Assembly: GCF_030123505.1 (NCBI RefSeq)
Contig: NZ_CP126115.1
Coordinates: 523,501 to 587,500, forward strand
DNA: 64,000 nt
Source of the DNA: Neobacillus sp. YX16
Lineage (GTDB): Bacteria; Bacillota; Bacilli; Bacillales; Cytobacillaceae
Direction: 5' to 3'
Below, one piece after another: positions 44,494 to 52,204 of this stretch; the stretch's first letter is position 1, and every line of letters begins with the position of its first letter. The notes below the pieces were generated by a model that did no database searches, was not told where the DNA came from, and saw only the letters and a program-made list of their open reading frames with translations. The position numbers and the translations under genes were made by a program.

Positions 44494-44569
44494 AAGGCTA
44501 GGAAGTCTTGGTATTACTCGGTTTTATTGATAGTATTGGATTTGAAAGATGTTCAGGGAGGTTTTAAGA

Positions 44570-44932
44570 ATGATTACGAATATTGCAACAGTAGCAGTTT
44601 ATGTGGATGATCAGCAAAAGGCAAAGGATTTTTGGACAAACAAGGTGGGTTTTGAAGTAAAAGCAGAGTTTCCTATGGGACCCAATGCACACTGGCTGGA
44701 GGTAGGTCCACAAAATGCAGGCACGCACCTCGTCATTTATCCTAAATCAATGATGCAGGGACATGAAAACAGGATGGCTTCGATTGTGTTTGCTTGTGAC
44801 AATGTCATGGAAACGTATGGAAAAATGAAAGCAAATGGAGTGTCTTTCCAAGGTGAGCCTAACACCATGCAATGGGGTACCTTTGTACAGTTCAATGATG
44901 AAGACGGTAATGAGTTTTTATTAAAGGGGTAA
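44570..44932 (+). CDS. VOC (glyoxalase/bleomycin-resistance fold) protein
   Basis: A 120-residue two-module VOC protein. VAVYVDDQQKAKDFWTNKVGF starts the first beta-alpha-beta-beta-beta unit; LVIYPKS, ASIVFACDNVMETYGKMKANG and FVQFNDEDGNEFLLKG complete the fold. Metal-ligand positions and substrate are uncertain. ATG 44549 also opens the frame, but ATG 44570 has GGGAGG nine bases upstream. Likely controlled by the three 20-bp palindromes upstream. Confidence 0.85.
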   Translation: MITNIATVAVYVDDQQKAKDFWTNKVGFEVKAEFPMGPNAHWLEVGPQNAGTHLVIYPKSMMQGHENRMASIVFACDNVMETYGKMKANGVSFQGEPNTMQWGTFVQFNDEDGNEFLLKG

Positions 44933-44960
44933 ATTGTCGTAATATAGGTTATTATTGTAA

Positions 44961-44989
44961 TTGTTTACCATTAACTTTGCTGTTATGAT
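44961..44989 (+). promoter_or_regulatory. Promoter of the hflX leader transcript
   Basis: TTGTTT (44961-44966), a 17-base spacer and TATGAT (44984-44989) place the start near 44996, giving a leader of about 380 nt before hflX. Confidence 0.6.
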
Positions 44990-45022
44990 TGAAGTAGTTA
45001 TAGAGAAATGGAGGTTTTCCAC

Positions 45023-45064
45023 ATGAAGTATCGCAGATTAAGATTCCAAATTTTGAACCGTTAA
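45023..45064 (+). CDS. 13-residue leader peptide (ErmD/ErmK-like, RLR motif)
   Basis: ATG 45023 to TAA 45062-45064 encodes MKYRRLRFQILNR, with GGAGG (45010-45014) eight bases upstream. The RLRF-x-x-LN core aligns with the ErmD/ErmK leader MTHSMRLRFPTLNQ, in which macrolides stall the ribosome at the R-L-R motif (Leu in the P site, second Arg in the A site). The equivalent residues here are Arg5-Leu6-Arg7. The last codons and stop pair with TAACGTTCAA (45069-45079). I infer a drug-sensing leader for hflX. Confidence 0.72.
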   Translation: MKYRRLRFQILNR

Positions 45065-45349
45065 CTAAATAACGTTCAAGCTCTGCCAGTGCGTGCGGAG
45101 TAAATGGGATTGGTCTGCCTTATTTTTAAGGAAACCTTTATTTTACGGTAGGTAAAAAAGAGGGGGCGAGTCTACCCTCTTTTTTGCTGTCTTTAAAAAT
45201 AATAATGAATACGAATAATACCTGCATTAACACAGTTCAGGTATTTTCAAGCAGGGGTCCATACAAAACCAGATAAGTCATTATCGGGTATTTTTTGTAT
45301 TGTCTTTTCCATTTACGTAAGCACAGGCGGGCAGTCTGTGTTTTTTATT
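45053..45349 (+). promoter_or_regulatory. Attenuator region with tandem terminators before hflX
   Basis: Visible hairpins, in order: 45053-45079 (leader 3' end with TAACGTTCAA), 45081-45100 (CTCTGC/GCGGAG), terminator 45154-45186 (AAAAAGAGGG/CCCTCTTTTT), weak 45217-45248 (AATACCTG/CAGGTATT), terminator 45261-45300 (GATAA/TTATC with ATACAAAA/TTTTTTGTAT) and terminator 45322-45349 (CACAGGC/GTCTGTG then T6). Several stops in a row between promoter and gene indicate premature termination as the default state. Confidence 0.7.
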
Positions 45350-45376
45350 TTTCCAAAAGGAATGGAGGAAGAAAAG

Positions 45377-46627
45377 ATGAGAGAAAAGGCTATTTTAATA
45401 GGTGTGAATATAAATCATCAACCGGACTTTCATTATTCAATGCAAGAATTGAAGAATCTAGCTGCCGCCTGTCATATAGAAGTTGTTGGAGAACTAACTC
45501 AAAGTTTAAGTCGATTCAATAAGGCTCATTATATCGGCACAGGGAAAATAACCGAAGCCATTCAGTTCCTTGAGCAGCTGGATGCGGATGTTGTCATCTT
45601 TAACGATGAATTAACGGGTTCGCAAATTCGTAATCTTGAGGCTGACCTCAATAGAAAAGTCGTGGATCGGACGATGTTGATTTTGGATATATTTGCACAG
45701 CGTGCTAAAACGAGAGAGGCCCAGCTTCAGGTCGAAATGGCAAACCTTCAATACATGCTTCCTCGTATCGTTGGCCAACGTGAATCACTAGGTCGACAAG
45801 GAGGTGGAGTTGGCTTAATAAATAGAGGATCTGGCGAAACAAAATTAGAGCTCGACCGCAGGAAAATTGAAGAAAAGATTACAGCTTTAAAGAAGGAATT
45901 GGAGGGAATTGTCACAAAAAGGGAAACACTTCGGAATCAGCGTAAGAATAGTGGTATTCCGCTCGTTTCCTTAGTCGGCTACACAAATGCAGGTAAATCA
46001 ACTATCTTAAACGCTCTGTTAAAAAGATCTAATCATTCCTTGCATAAACAGGTGTTTGAGAAAGACATGTTATTTGCTACCCTAGATACATCGGTTAGAA
46101 AAATAAAACTTCCAAATAACCAGCCATTTTTGATATCAGATACAGTTGGATTTGTAGATAAGCTTCCACATCACCTTGTTAAAGCCTTTCGTTCAACACT
46201 AGAAGAAGCAGCTAATGCGGACGTATTGATTCATGTTGTCGATTATTCGAGTCCAAATTTTCAAAAACAGATAGAAGTAACCAATCAAACGCTAAGAGAA
46301 ATGGGAATTGAGAATATCCCAACGATCTTTGCATTTAATAAGGTTGATTTGACTGAAGAGGAATTTCCAGCAGTCAAGGGGAATAGGGTCTATCTTTCTG
46401 CTAAACAAAACAATGGCTTGGAAGAACTACTTGAAAGGATTACCCATCAAATTTTTAAAAATCCTATTCATTGTGAAATGCTTATTCCTTTTGATGATGG
46501 GCGATTAATCTCCTATCTTAATGAGAATGCCAATGTGCTTTCCACAAAATATGAATATAACGGCACTTTGTTATCGCTGGAATGCAACAGCAATGATTTT
46601 GAAAAATACCAGCAATATGTCATTTAA
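45377..46627 (+). CDS. hflX: HflX-type ribosome-associated GTPase (probable resistance HflX)
   Basis: A 416-residue GTPase. The N-terminal HflX domain (YIGTGKITEAIQFLEQLDAD, then FNDELTGSQIRNLE), coiled-coil linker with GQRESLGRQGGGVGLINRGSGE, and G domain with G1 GYTNAGKST (201-209), DTVGF (from 255) and NKVD are all present. HflX splits stalled ribosomes; in Listeria a second copy (HflXr) gives macrolide/lincosamide resistance. The attenuator and RLR leader peptide point to that role. The frame is open from 45338, but ATG 45377 has GGAGG eight bases upstream. A terminator follows. Confidence 0.88.
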   Translation: MREKAILIGVNINHQPDFHYSMQELKNLAAACHIEVVGELTQSLSRFNKAHYIGTGKITEAIQFLEQLDADVVIFNDELTGSQIRNLEADLNRKVVDRTMLILDIFAQRAKTREAQLQVEMANLQYMLPRIVGQRESLGRQGGGVGLINRGSGETKLELDRRKIEEKITALKKELEGIVTKRETLRNQRKNSGIPLVSLVGYTNAGKSTILNALLKRSNHSLHKQVFEKDMLFATLDTSVRKIKLPNNQPFLISDTVGFVDKLPHHLVKAFRSTLEEAANADVLIHVVDYSSPNFQKQIEVTNQTLREMGIENIPTIFAFNKVDLTEEEFPAVKGNRVYLSAKQNNGLEELLERITHQIFKNPIHCEMLIPFDDGRLISYLNENANVLSTKYEYNGTLLSLECNSNDFEKYQQYVI

Positions 46628-46633
46628 AAAGGA

Positions 46634-46670
46634 AAACCCCTCATTGATCGATTTTCATTGAGGGGTTTAT
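46634..46670. terminator. Terminator after hflX
   Basis: AAACCCCTCA (46634-46643) pairs with TGAGGGGTTT (46659-46668), with additional inner pairing. Placed between convergent genes. Confidence 0.8.
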
Positions 46671-46683
46671 TCAACCTTTGCGG

Positions 46684-47331
46684 CTATTCTTTTTTTCCGA
46701 CACCATGCATGATAAATTGGATGGTCCTCTCAATTTCAAGCTCATCGTCCCAGTCCAAATGGGGAAATAGGACATAACGGGAAAACAAGAAGCCAAGAAT
46801 ATTAGTAATCGTTAACCTTGCTATACTTTTTGGAGGCATATCAATCAGCTGCCCTTTTTCTTGATAGCCTACGATTACTTTTTCAACCCGCTCAAATATA
46901 TTTTCTGCAACGAGTTCGAAAAATTGTTCACGTAATTCTGGCTGGAAGGGAATTTCTTGAAACATAATTTTCACTACAGGTAACATCCGGATGAGAAGAT
47001 CCCTTCTATTTTCTATTGTTGCCTTCAGAAAATCTTCGACGGTTTCAAATTCCCGATCTAGCACCTTATTAAAGTCCTTTACCACCAAAGGGGCAATGAA
47101 TTTTGTCATCAGCGGGGCAACAATAGAAACCAACAATTCCTTCTTTGTTTTATAATGCCGAAAGATGGTTCCTTCGGCTACTCCCGCCTTTTTGGCAATC
47201 TCACTCGTTGAGGATGCGGCATATCCTTTTTCAGAAAAGGTTTCAATCGCGGCGACAATGATTTTCTTTTGCTTATCCGTTAATTTATCTTCATCAAATA
47301 ACTGCTGCAGCATTAATTCTTCTTCAGTCAT
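46684..47331 (-). CDS. TetR/AcrR transcriptional regulator
   Basis: A 215-residue repressor with an N-terminal helix-turn-helix (KIIVAAIETFSEKGYAASST, KKAGVAEGTIFRHYKTKKELL). It is the last gene of a leftward unit behind an ABC-2 exporter pair and probably controls it through the palindrome at 49208-49223. The C-terminal ligand domain is hydrophobic and acidic, with the effector unknown. GGAG precedes the ATG. Confidence 0.9.
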   Translation of the reverse strand: MTEEELMLQQLFDEDKLTDKQKKIIVAAIETFSEKGYAASSTSEIAKKAGVAEGTIFRHYKTKKELLVSIVAPLMTKFIAPLVVKDFNKVLDREFETVEDFLKATIENRRDLLIRMLPVVKIMFQEIPFQPELREQFFELVAENIFERVEKVIVGYQEKGQLIDMPPKSIARLTITNILGFLFSRYVLFPHLDWDDELEIERTIQFIMHGVGKKE

Positions 47332-47364
47332 AGTTAACTCCTTTTTTCATAACAAAATAACAAA

Positions 47365-48465
47365 TTATATCTTTCTATATTTTTTCAATGCTACAACATT
47401 TAAAACAATGAATACAAGGGCGAAGCCTAGCAGCACCAAAAGTTCGTCTGCGATTGCACTTATTCCCGACCCTTTATACATAACCTCTACTAAGGCACTG
47501 CCGCCATAATACATCGGCATGCATTTAGCAAGAACCTGCATCCAGCCAGCCATTGACTCAAACGGGAAGATACCTGCAAAAAAGACCTGTGGAATGATGG
47601 CAATCGGAATAAATTGCATCATTTGGAACTCTGAATTCGCGAAAGCAGATAGAAGAATACCTAGTGACAATGCCACTAAAGCCAGAGTTAAATTAATGAG
47701 CACTACATTCCAGAATGAGCCTACAAGCGTTATATCTAAAACTTTTACAGCATAGGTAACAACAATAATCGTCTGCACTACCGCGAATAAACCGTAGCCC
47801 AGTAAATAGCCAAAAACAATATCTCTTCTTAGAATAGGTGTTGCTAATAATCGTTCAAGCGTACCCGTGGTTCGTTCCCGCAGCAACGCAATCCCCGAAA
47901 TTAAGAATACGAAGAAGAAAACAAAGAATCCAACTAGGATCGGGCTTAACTGATCAAAAAAGATTGTATCTTTATTTCCATATATATAGGAAGTATTTAC
48001 TTCAGGTGCTTTTACCTGCTCCATCTTAATAGGAACTCCTGGCAGCTTACTCTGGATACTTTCCATGAATGTAGACAAATTTGCTGCCTGCTCTTTAGCT
48101 TTTTCTGCCGCAATTGCCTGCTGCACTTTTATTTGTAAGGCCTTTGCTGCATTAGGCTGGTCATTTGTAAGTGTCAACGAGATTTCTTCCCCAGTAAATT
48201 CCAGGATTCCATCTAAGTCTTTATCTATTAAGATGTCTTTTGTATTTACTACATCCTGCAGGACCGTAATGTCGTTATCCTTAAGTCTTTCTACTAATTT
48301 ATCATCGACATTGATTACACCAAGTCTAGGATTGACGGTATTCCCAGCAAGTAGATAATTTAGTAGGGTAAGAATCAATAACGGTGCCACCATCATCAAA
48401 GCTAACGCACGTTTATCGCGCAACATTTGGTGAAATATCCGTTTAACCATAGCAACTATGCTCAT
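47365..48465 (-). CDS. ABC-2 type permease
   Basis: A 366-residue membrane subunit: one N-terminal helix (about 22-42), a 140-residue extracellular domain, then five helices with the ABC-2 block ALLRERTTGTLERLLATPI and FAGIFPFESM. This layout fits YhgE/NodJ/DrrB-like drug exporters. Its start overlaps the ATPase stop by four bases, so the two subunits are coupled. Confidence 0.88.
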   Translation of the reverse strand: MSIVAMVKRIFHQMLRDKRALALMMVAPLLILTLLNYLLAGNTVNPRLGVINVDDKLVERLKDNDITVLQDVVNTKDILIDKDLDGILEFTGEEISLTLTNDQPNAAKALQIKVQQAIAAEKAKEQAANLSTFMESIQSKLPGVPIKMEQVKAPEVNTSYIYGNKDTIFFDQLSPILVGFFVFFFVFLISGIALLRERTTGTLERLLATPILRRDIVFGYLLGYGLFAVVQTIIVVTYAVKVLDITLVGSFWNVVLINLTLALVALSLGILLSAFANSEFQMMQFIPIAIIPQVFFAGIFPFESMAGWMQVLAKCMPMYYGGSALVEVMYKGSGISAIADELLVLLGFALVFIVLNVVALKKYRKI

Positions 48466-49184
48466 AGCTGTTTACCTCCAGCCTTTAAAAATACCTCTTC
48501 TAAACTGGTAATCCCATACTGATTTTTCAATTCTGCAGGAGAACCGCTTGTGATGATTTCACCATCTCGCACCATAGCCAGCCGGTCACATTTCTCTGCT
48601 TCATCCATTACATGGGTAGTCACTAAAATCGTTTTTCCTTCGTTTTTTAAGCGATACAACTCAGCCCAAATGGACTGTCTTAACTCGGGATCTATTCCAA
48701 CAGTCGGCTCATCTAAAATAAGGATTTCAGGATCCTGTATCAAGGCAACTGCCAGAGATAACCGCCGCTTCATACCTCCAGAGTAGTTCTGGACCTTCTT
48801 TTTCAAATCAGCTCTAAGATTCACTAAATCAGCTGCATAAGCAATCCGCTCTTTTTGGACATCTTTTTTAAGTTTAAAAAGGGAGGCAAAGAATGCGAGA
48901 TTTTCCTCGCCGGTTAAATCGGAGTATAGGGCGTCCGCTTGGGCCATATAGCCGATTCTCTGTAAAAGCTTCAAATTAGGAACAGCTTTATTCAATACTT
49001 GGACATCGCCTTGGCTGGGCGAATCCATGCCCACGATAATCTTTACCAAGGTTGTTTTGCCTGAACCCGAAGGACCAATTAACCCGAAAATTTCTCCTGA
49101 TTCTACAGTTAAGTCAATCTGATTAAGGACTAACTTTTTTCCAAAGCTTTTGCTCACATCATTTATAACTATTGTTGATACCAT
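48462..49184 (-). CDS. ABC transporter ATP-binding protein (exporter)
   Basis: A 240-residue ATPase with Walker A GPSGSGKTT, Q-loop YMAQADALY, signature YSGGMKRRLSLA, Walker B ILILDEPTVGIDP and the switch histidine in VTTHVMDEA. This is the DrrA/CcmA-type drug or lipid export class. First gene of the operon; the palindrome GAGTGATTACTCACTC lies 24 bp upstream of its start. Confidence 0.9.
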   Translation of the reverse strand: MVSTIVINDVSKSFGKKLVLNQIDLTVESGEIFGLIGPSGSGKTTLVKIIVGMDSPSQGDVQVLNKAVPNLKLLQRIGYMAQADALYSDLTGEENLAFFASLFKLKKDVQKERIAYAADLVNLRADLKKKVQNYSGGMKRRLSLAVALIQDPEILILDEPTVGIDPELRQSIWAELYRLKNEGKTILVTTHVMDEAEKCDRLAMVRDGEIITSGSPAELKNQYGITSLEEVFLKAGGKQL

Positions 49185-49207
49185 ACTTAATCAACCCTCT
49201 CTAAAAT

Positions 49208-49223
49208 GAGTGATTACTCACTC
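49208..49223. promoter_or_regulatory. TetR-type operator before the ABC exporter
   Basis: GAGTGA-TTAC-TCACTC, a perfect 6-4-6 palindrome. TGAGTGA..TCACTCA is a recurring operator form for AcrR-like repressors, and the operon itself carries a TetR gene. Confidence 0.7.
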
Positions 49224-49295
49224 TAATTATAACAAATAAATACCTTAGGTCAATAGGTATCCAGATGGACGCAGCTAAAAATCTTCAACCAATAT

Positions 49296-49321
49296 GATAT
49301 ACTATTCTCACATAGTATATC
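49296..49321 (+). promoter_or_regulatory. Palindrome in the promoter of the second TetR gene
   Basis: GATATACTA and TAGTATATC are perfect 9-base arms around TTCTCACA, overlapping a likely -10 box. It may be the autoregulatory operator. Confidence 0.55.
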
Positions 49322-49333
49322 GGGGGTGAAGAG

Positions 49334-49906
49334 TTGGCACGGGAGCGGAAATTTAATACGGTAGAGTTATTTCATGAGGCGAAGCAGCTCCTTCTGCAGA
49401 ATGGCTATGACGGCTTTACTTTCAGCCTTTTAGCAGATCGGATGGAAGTATCAAGGGCAGCATTATATAAATACTATGAAAATAAAGAAGAACTCATTAC
49501 GGACTTTATGATTTACGAAATGGAACAATTTCTTCTTGAACTTAAGGAAATAGAAAAACTCAAAGGGTTCGAACATCAATTTGATTTTCTAATGGATTTT
49601 ATTTTTACAAAAACAGAAATACATCATCTAATTAAAGCGGCAGTGCATGTTCTAGCAAGGTTGGAGCGTTCAAATGTAAATAAAGAAAAGCTCGAAAAAC
49701 TTCCTTTAGAAATGTACCACTACTTAAATAGTTTTATTCTTAAAGGAAAGGAAGAGGGAAAACTAAAATCCCATATTCCAGATAGTCTTGTCGTAGGATT
49801 TATCCTTCAAAGTGTTGCCATTCCCAATCATTTTGGGATTCCCCATCAAGAATGGCTAAAATCAATAAAGGAAATCATTCGTCAGGGAATGTTCACTAAT
49901 TGCTAA
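49334..49906 (+). CDS. TetR/AcrR transcriptional regulator
   Basis: A 190-residue repressor starting at TTG, with GGGGGTG upstream. HTH region: FHEAKQLLLQNGYDGFTFSL, then RMEVSRAALYKYYENKEELI. It lies directly upstream of an MMPL transporter in the same orientation, with two TGACAC-type operator-like sites between them, so it most likely represses that pump. Confidence 0.88.
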   Translation: MARERKFNTVELFHEAKQLLLQNGYDGFTFSLLADRMEVSRAALYKYYENKEELITDFMIYEMEQFLLELKEIEKLKGFEHQFDFLMDFIFTKTEIHHLIKAAVHVLARLERSNVNKEKLEKLPLEMYHYLNSFILKGKEEGKLKSHIPDSLVVGFILQSVAIPNHFGIPHQEWLKSIKEIIRQGMFTNC

Positions 49907-49993
49907 TTGACACAAGTGTAACTTTGAAAGATAATGAAGTTGTTATTGTGTCAGTTATTTTTTATTTAAAGTTACATTGGTGTCACTTATAAT
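49906..49993 (+). promoter_or_regulatory. Operator pair and -10 box of the MMPL pump
   Basis: TTGACACAAGTGTAACTTT (from 49908) and its inverted relative AAAGTTACATTGGTGTCAC (49968-49986) face each other across about 50 bp. TATAAT lies at 49988-49993, immediately after the second site, and the start is only about 20 bases away. Confidence 0.6.
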
Positions 49994-50014
49994 ATTGTGA
50001 AGGAGCTCAAAAGT

Positions 50015-52123
50015 ATGAATTCATTCTTACAATCGGTAACTGATCGAGTTACCTCAAAAAAGGGAATGTGGATAACGCTTGGAATCTGGCTTTTAATAAC
50101 CATACTGCTTTCTGTCCTTGCACCAAGTGCGAAGGAATACGAGGTATCAAGTATTGATACGATACCTGCCGATGCAAAATCGGTTATCGCCGAAGAAAAG
50201 GTTGATACCTATTTTAAAAATAATGAAGGAATACCGGCGATATTAGTTTTTCAATCGGGCGACAATAAAGTGGAATTATCCGATTTGAACCCGCTATTTG
50301 AAAATATTAATCAAGTAGAAGGAATAAAAGAATATGTTCCTTTACCTAGTATGCCGCCTCAAGCGACTGCAAGTTTCTTCTCAAAAGATCAAAGTACGCT
50401 GATTCTTCCAATAACGTTCGAATCTTCTTTAGAATCAAAGGAAATAAGGACGGCACTAGAGCAAATTGAAAAAATAGTTAAGAAAAATACAGACTTAACA
50501 TTATATTCAACCGGTCCGGCAGGAATTGCGGTGGATTCTCTCAATCTCTTTTCCCGTGCTGATTTAGTTTTATTATTTTCAACAGTAGGATTAATCTTAA
50601 TCTTATTAATCGTGATTTACCGATCTCCATTATTAGCTTTGATTCCGCTGTTTGCAGCAGCATTTGTCTACCAGGTAGTGAATCAGATACTAGGTTTGAT
50701 GGGAAAGGGTGGATTGCTAATTAGTAGTCAAACTTTTTCAATTATGACGATTCTATTGTTTGCAGCGGTCATAGATTATTCCCTATTCGTCTTCTCGCGT
50801 TACCGTGAGGAATTGAAAAAATTTGATAGCAAATTTGAGGCGATGAAGCAGGCAATGAGAGAAACGGGGACTCCTGTTTTCTTCTCAGGAGGAACCGTTT
50901 TAGCCGCTATGCTTGTTCTGTTTTTTGCACAGTTTGGGGACTATCGTAATTTCGCACCTGTTTTCGCAGCAGCGATGTTTGTTATCATGTTGGCTTCGAT
51001 TACTCTTGTTCCGGCCTTGTTTACTTTGTTTGGAAGAAAATCCTTCTGGCCTAAGATCCCAAGAGTTGGTGAGGAAAGTGTTAAATCTAGTTCCGTATGG
51101 AGTAAAATTGGCAAATTTGTTGTAAAGAAACCAGTGGTTGCAGCCTCCGCTATCGGTATCATACTATTAGCATCTGCACTTAACATGTTTAATTTGAAGT
51201 ATGAATTCGATACGATGAAGTCGTTTCCGAAGGATATGCCGTCAAGGCAGGGTTATGAAATATTAGAAGAAAAGTTTGAAAAAGGTGATCTAGCTGCAAC
51301 CACTGTATTGTTTGAAGCTAAAGAAGAGATTACGCCTGAACAGCAAGGTGCATTGCTTGAAACTCTTGCTGATCAAGAGCTAGTCAGTAACGTTCGTCCG
51401 AATGGTACTACAGCAGATCAAAAGGTAGTCCAATATAGTCTCACGTTTAAGGAAAGCCCATATGCGGTGGAAACCATGGATGCGTTGGAAAAGATGAGAG
51501 ACAATGCTGATAAGCTGTTAGCAGAAAGTAATCTTGAGGGTGAACTTCATTTTGCAGGAGAAACAGCTAAGAAAGTGGATGACCGTGCAACAAACGACAG
51601 AGATCTTATCGTAATTGTTTTGCTTGAATCAGTCTTGATTTTTGCGATGTTAATTGTATTGACCAAATCATTTAAAATGCCGATTTATATGATGGGTACC
51701 ATTTTAATTTCTTTCCTGGCGGCAGTTGGTTTAGGAATGTTCTTAAGCAGTTTGTTTTTTGATATCGATACCATCAGTAATCGTGTTCCGCTATATTCGT
51801 TTGTCTTTTTAGTGGCACTTGGTATTGATTACAATATCATTTTAATTTCAAGATTTATGGAAGAAAGAAAAAAACATTCTGTTAAAAGGGCAGTTGAAAT
51901 TGCTGTATCAACCACTGGCGGTGTTATTTCTTCAGCAGGTATTATACTTGCAGCTACATTTGCTGTATTGATGACCCAGCCTATCCAATTACTGTTCGTA
52001 TTTGGCTTTATCGTTGCAGTCGGTATTTTATTAGATACGTTCCTAATCCGGGGAATCTTATTACCAGCGTTAATCATATTCTTTGAAAAAGATAAATCAG
52101 CAGCAGCGAAGGATATTCAATAA
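50015..52123 (+). CDS. MMPL/RND-superfamily transporter (YdfJ-like)
   Basis: A 702-residue, 12-helix protein with the MMPL plan: helix 1, a 130-residue extracellular loop, five helices, then the pattern repeated. Conserved membrane segments are TILLFAAVIDYSLFVFSRYREEL in half one and VALGIDYNIILISRFMEERKKH in half two, with the GxxxDY proton-path tyrosine. Such pumps export lipids or hydrophobic drugs. The frame is open from GTG 49997, but ATG 50015 has AAGGAG upstream. It is followed by a terminator. Confidence 0.9.
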   Translation: MNSFLQSVTDRVTSKKGMWITLGIWLLITILLSVLAPSAKEYEVSSIDTIPADAKSVIAEEKVDTYFKNNEGIPAILVFQSGDNKVELSDLNPLFENINQVEGIKEYVPLPSMPPQATASFFSKDQSTLILPITFESSLESKEIRTALEQIEKIVKKNTDLTLYSTGPAGIAVDSLNLFSRADLVLLFSTVGLILILLIVIYRSPLLALIPLFAAAFVYQVVNQILGLMGKGGLLISSQTFSIMTILLFAAVIDYSLFVFSRYREELKKFDSKFEAMKQAMRETGTPVFFSGGTVLAAMLVLFFAQFGDYRNFAPVFAAAMFVIMLASITLVPALFTLFGRKSFWPKIPRVGEESVKSSSVWSKIGKFVVKKPVVAASAIGIILLASALNMFNLKYEFDTMKSFPKDMPSRQGYEILEEKFEKGDLAATTVLFEAKEEITPEQQGALLETLADQELVSNVRPNGTTADQKVVQYSLTFKESPYAVETMDALEKMRDNADKLLAESNLEGELHFAGETAKKVDDRATNDRDLIVIVLLESVLIFAMLIVLTKSFKMPIYMMGTILISFLAAVGLGMFLSSLFFDIDTISNRVPLYSFVFLVALGIDYNIILISRFMEERKKHSVKRAVEIAVSTTGGVISSAGIILAATFAVLMTQPIQLLFVFGFIVAVGILLDTFLIRGILLPALIIFFEKDKSAAAKDIQ

Positions 52124-52129
52124 AAGCAG

Positions 52130-52166
52130 AGTACCAAGGATCCCCATCTTTGGTGCTCTTTTTTTG
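52130..52166 (+). terminator. Terminator after the MMPL gene
   Basis: GAGTACCAAGGA pairs with TCTTTGGTGCTC around TCCCCA, allowing wobbles, followed by TTTTTTT. Confidence 0.78.
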
Positions 52167-52204
52167 GGTTTAACCTCCATTTAAAATAAAAAAAACATAT
52201 AGAA

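Noticed and set aside
45202..45279. Second possible leader peptide (about 23 codons) before hflX
   Set aside because: No ribosome binding site and overlap with a terminator hairpin. The erm-like resemblance belongs to the 45023 peptide only.
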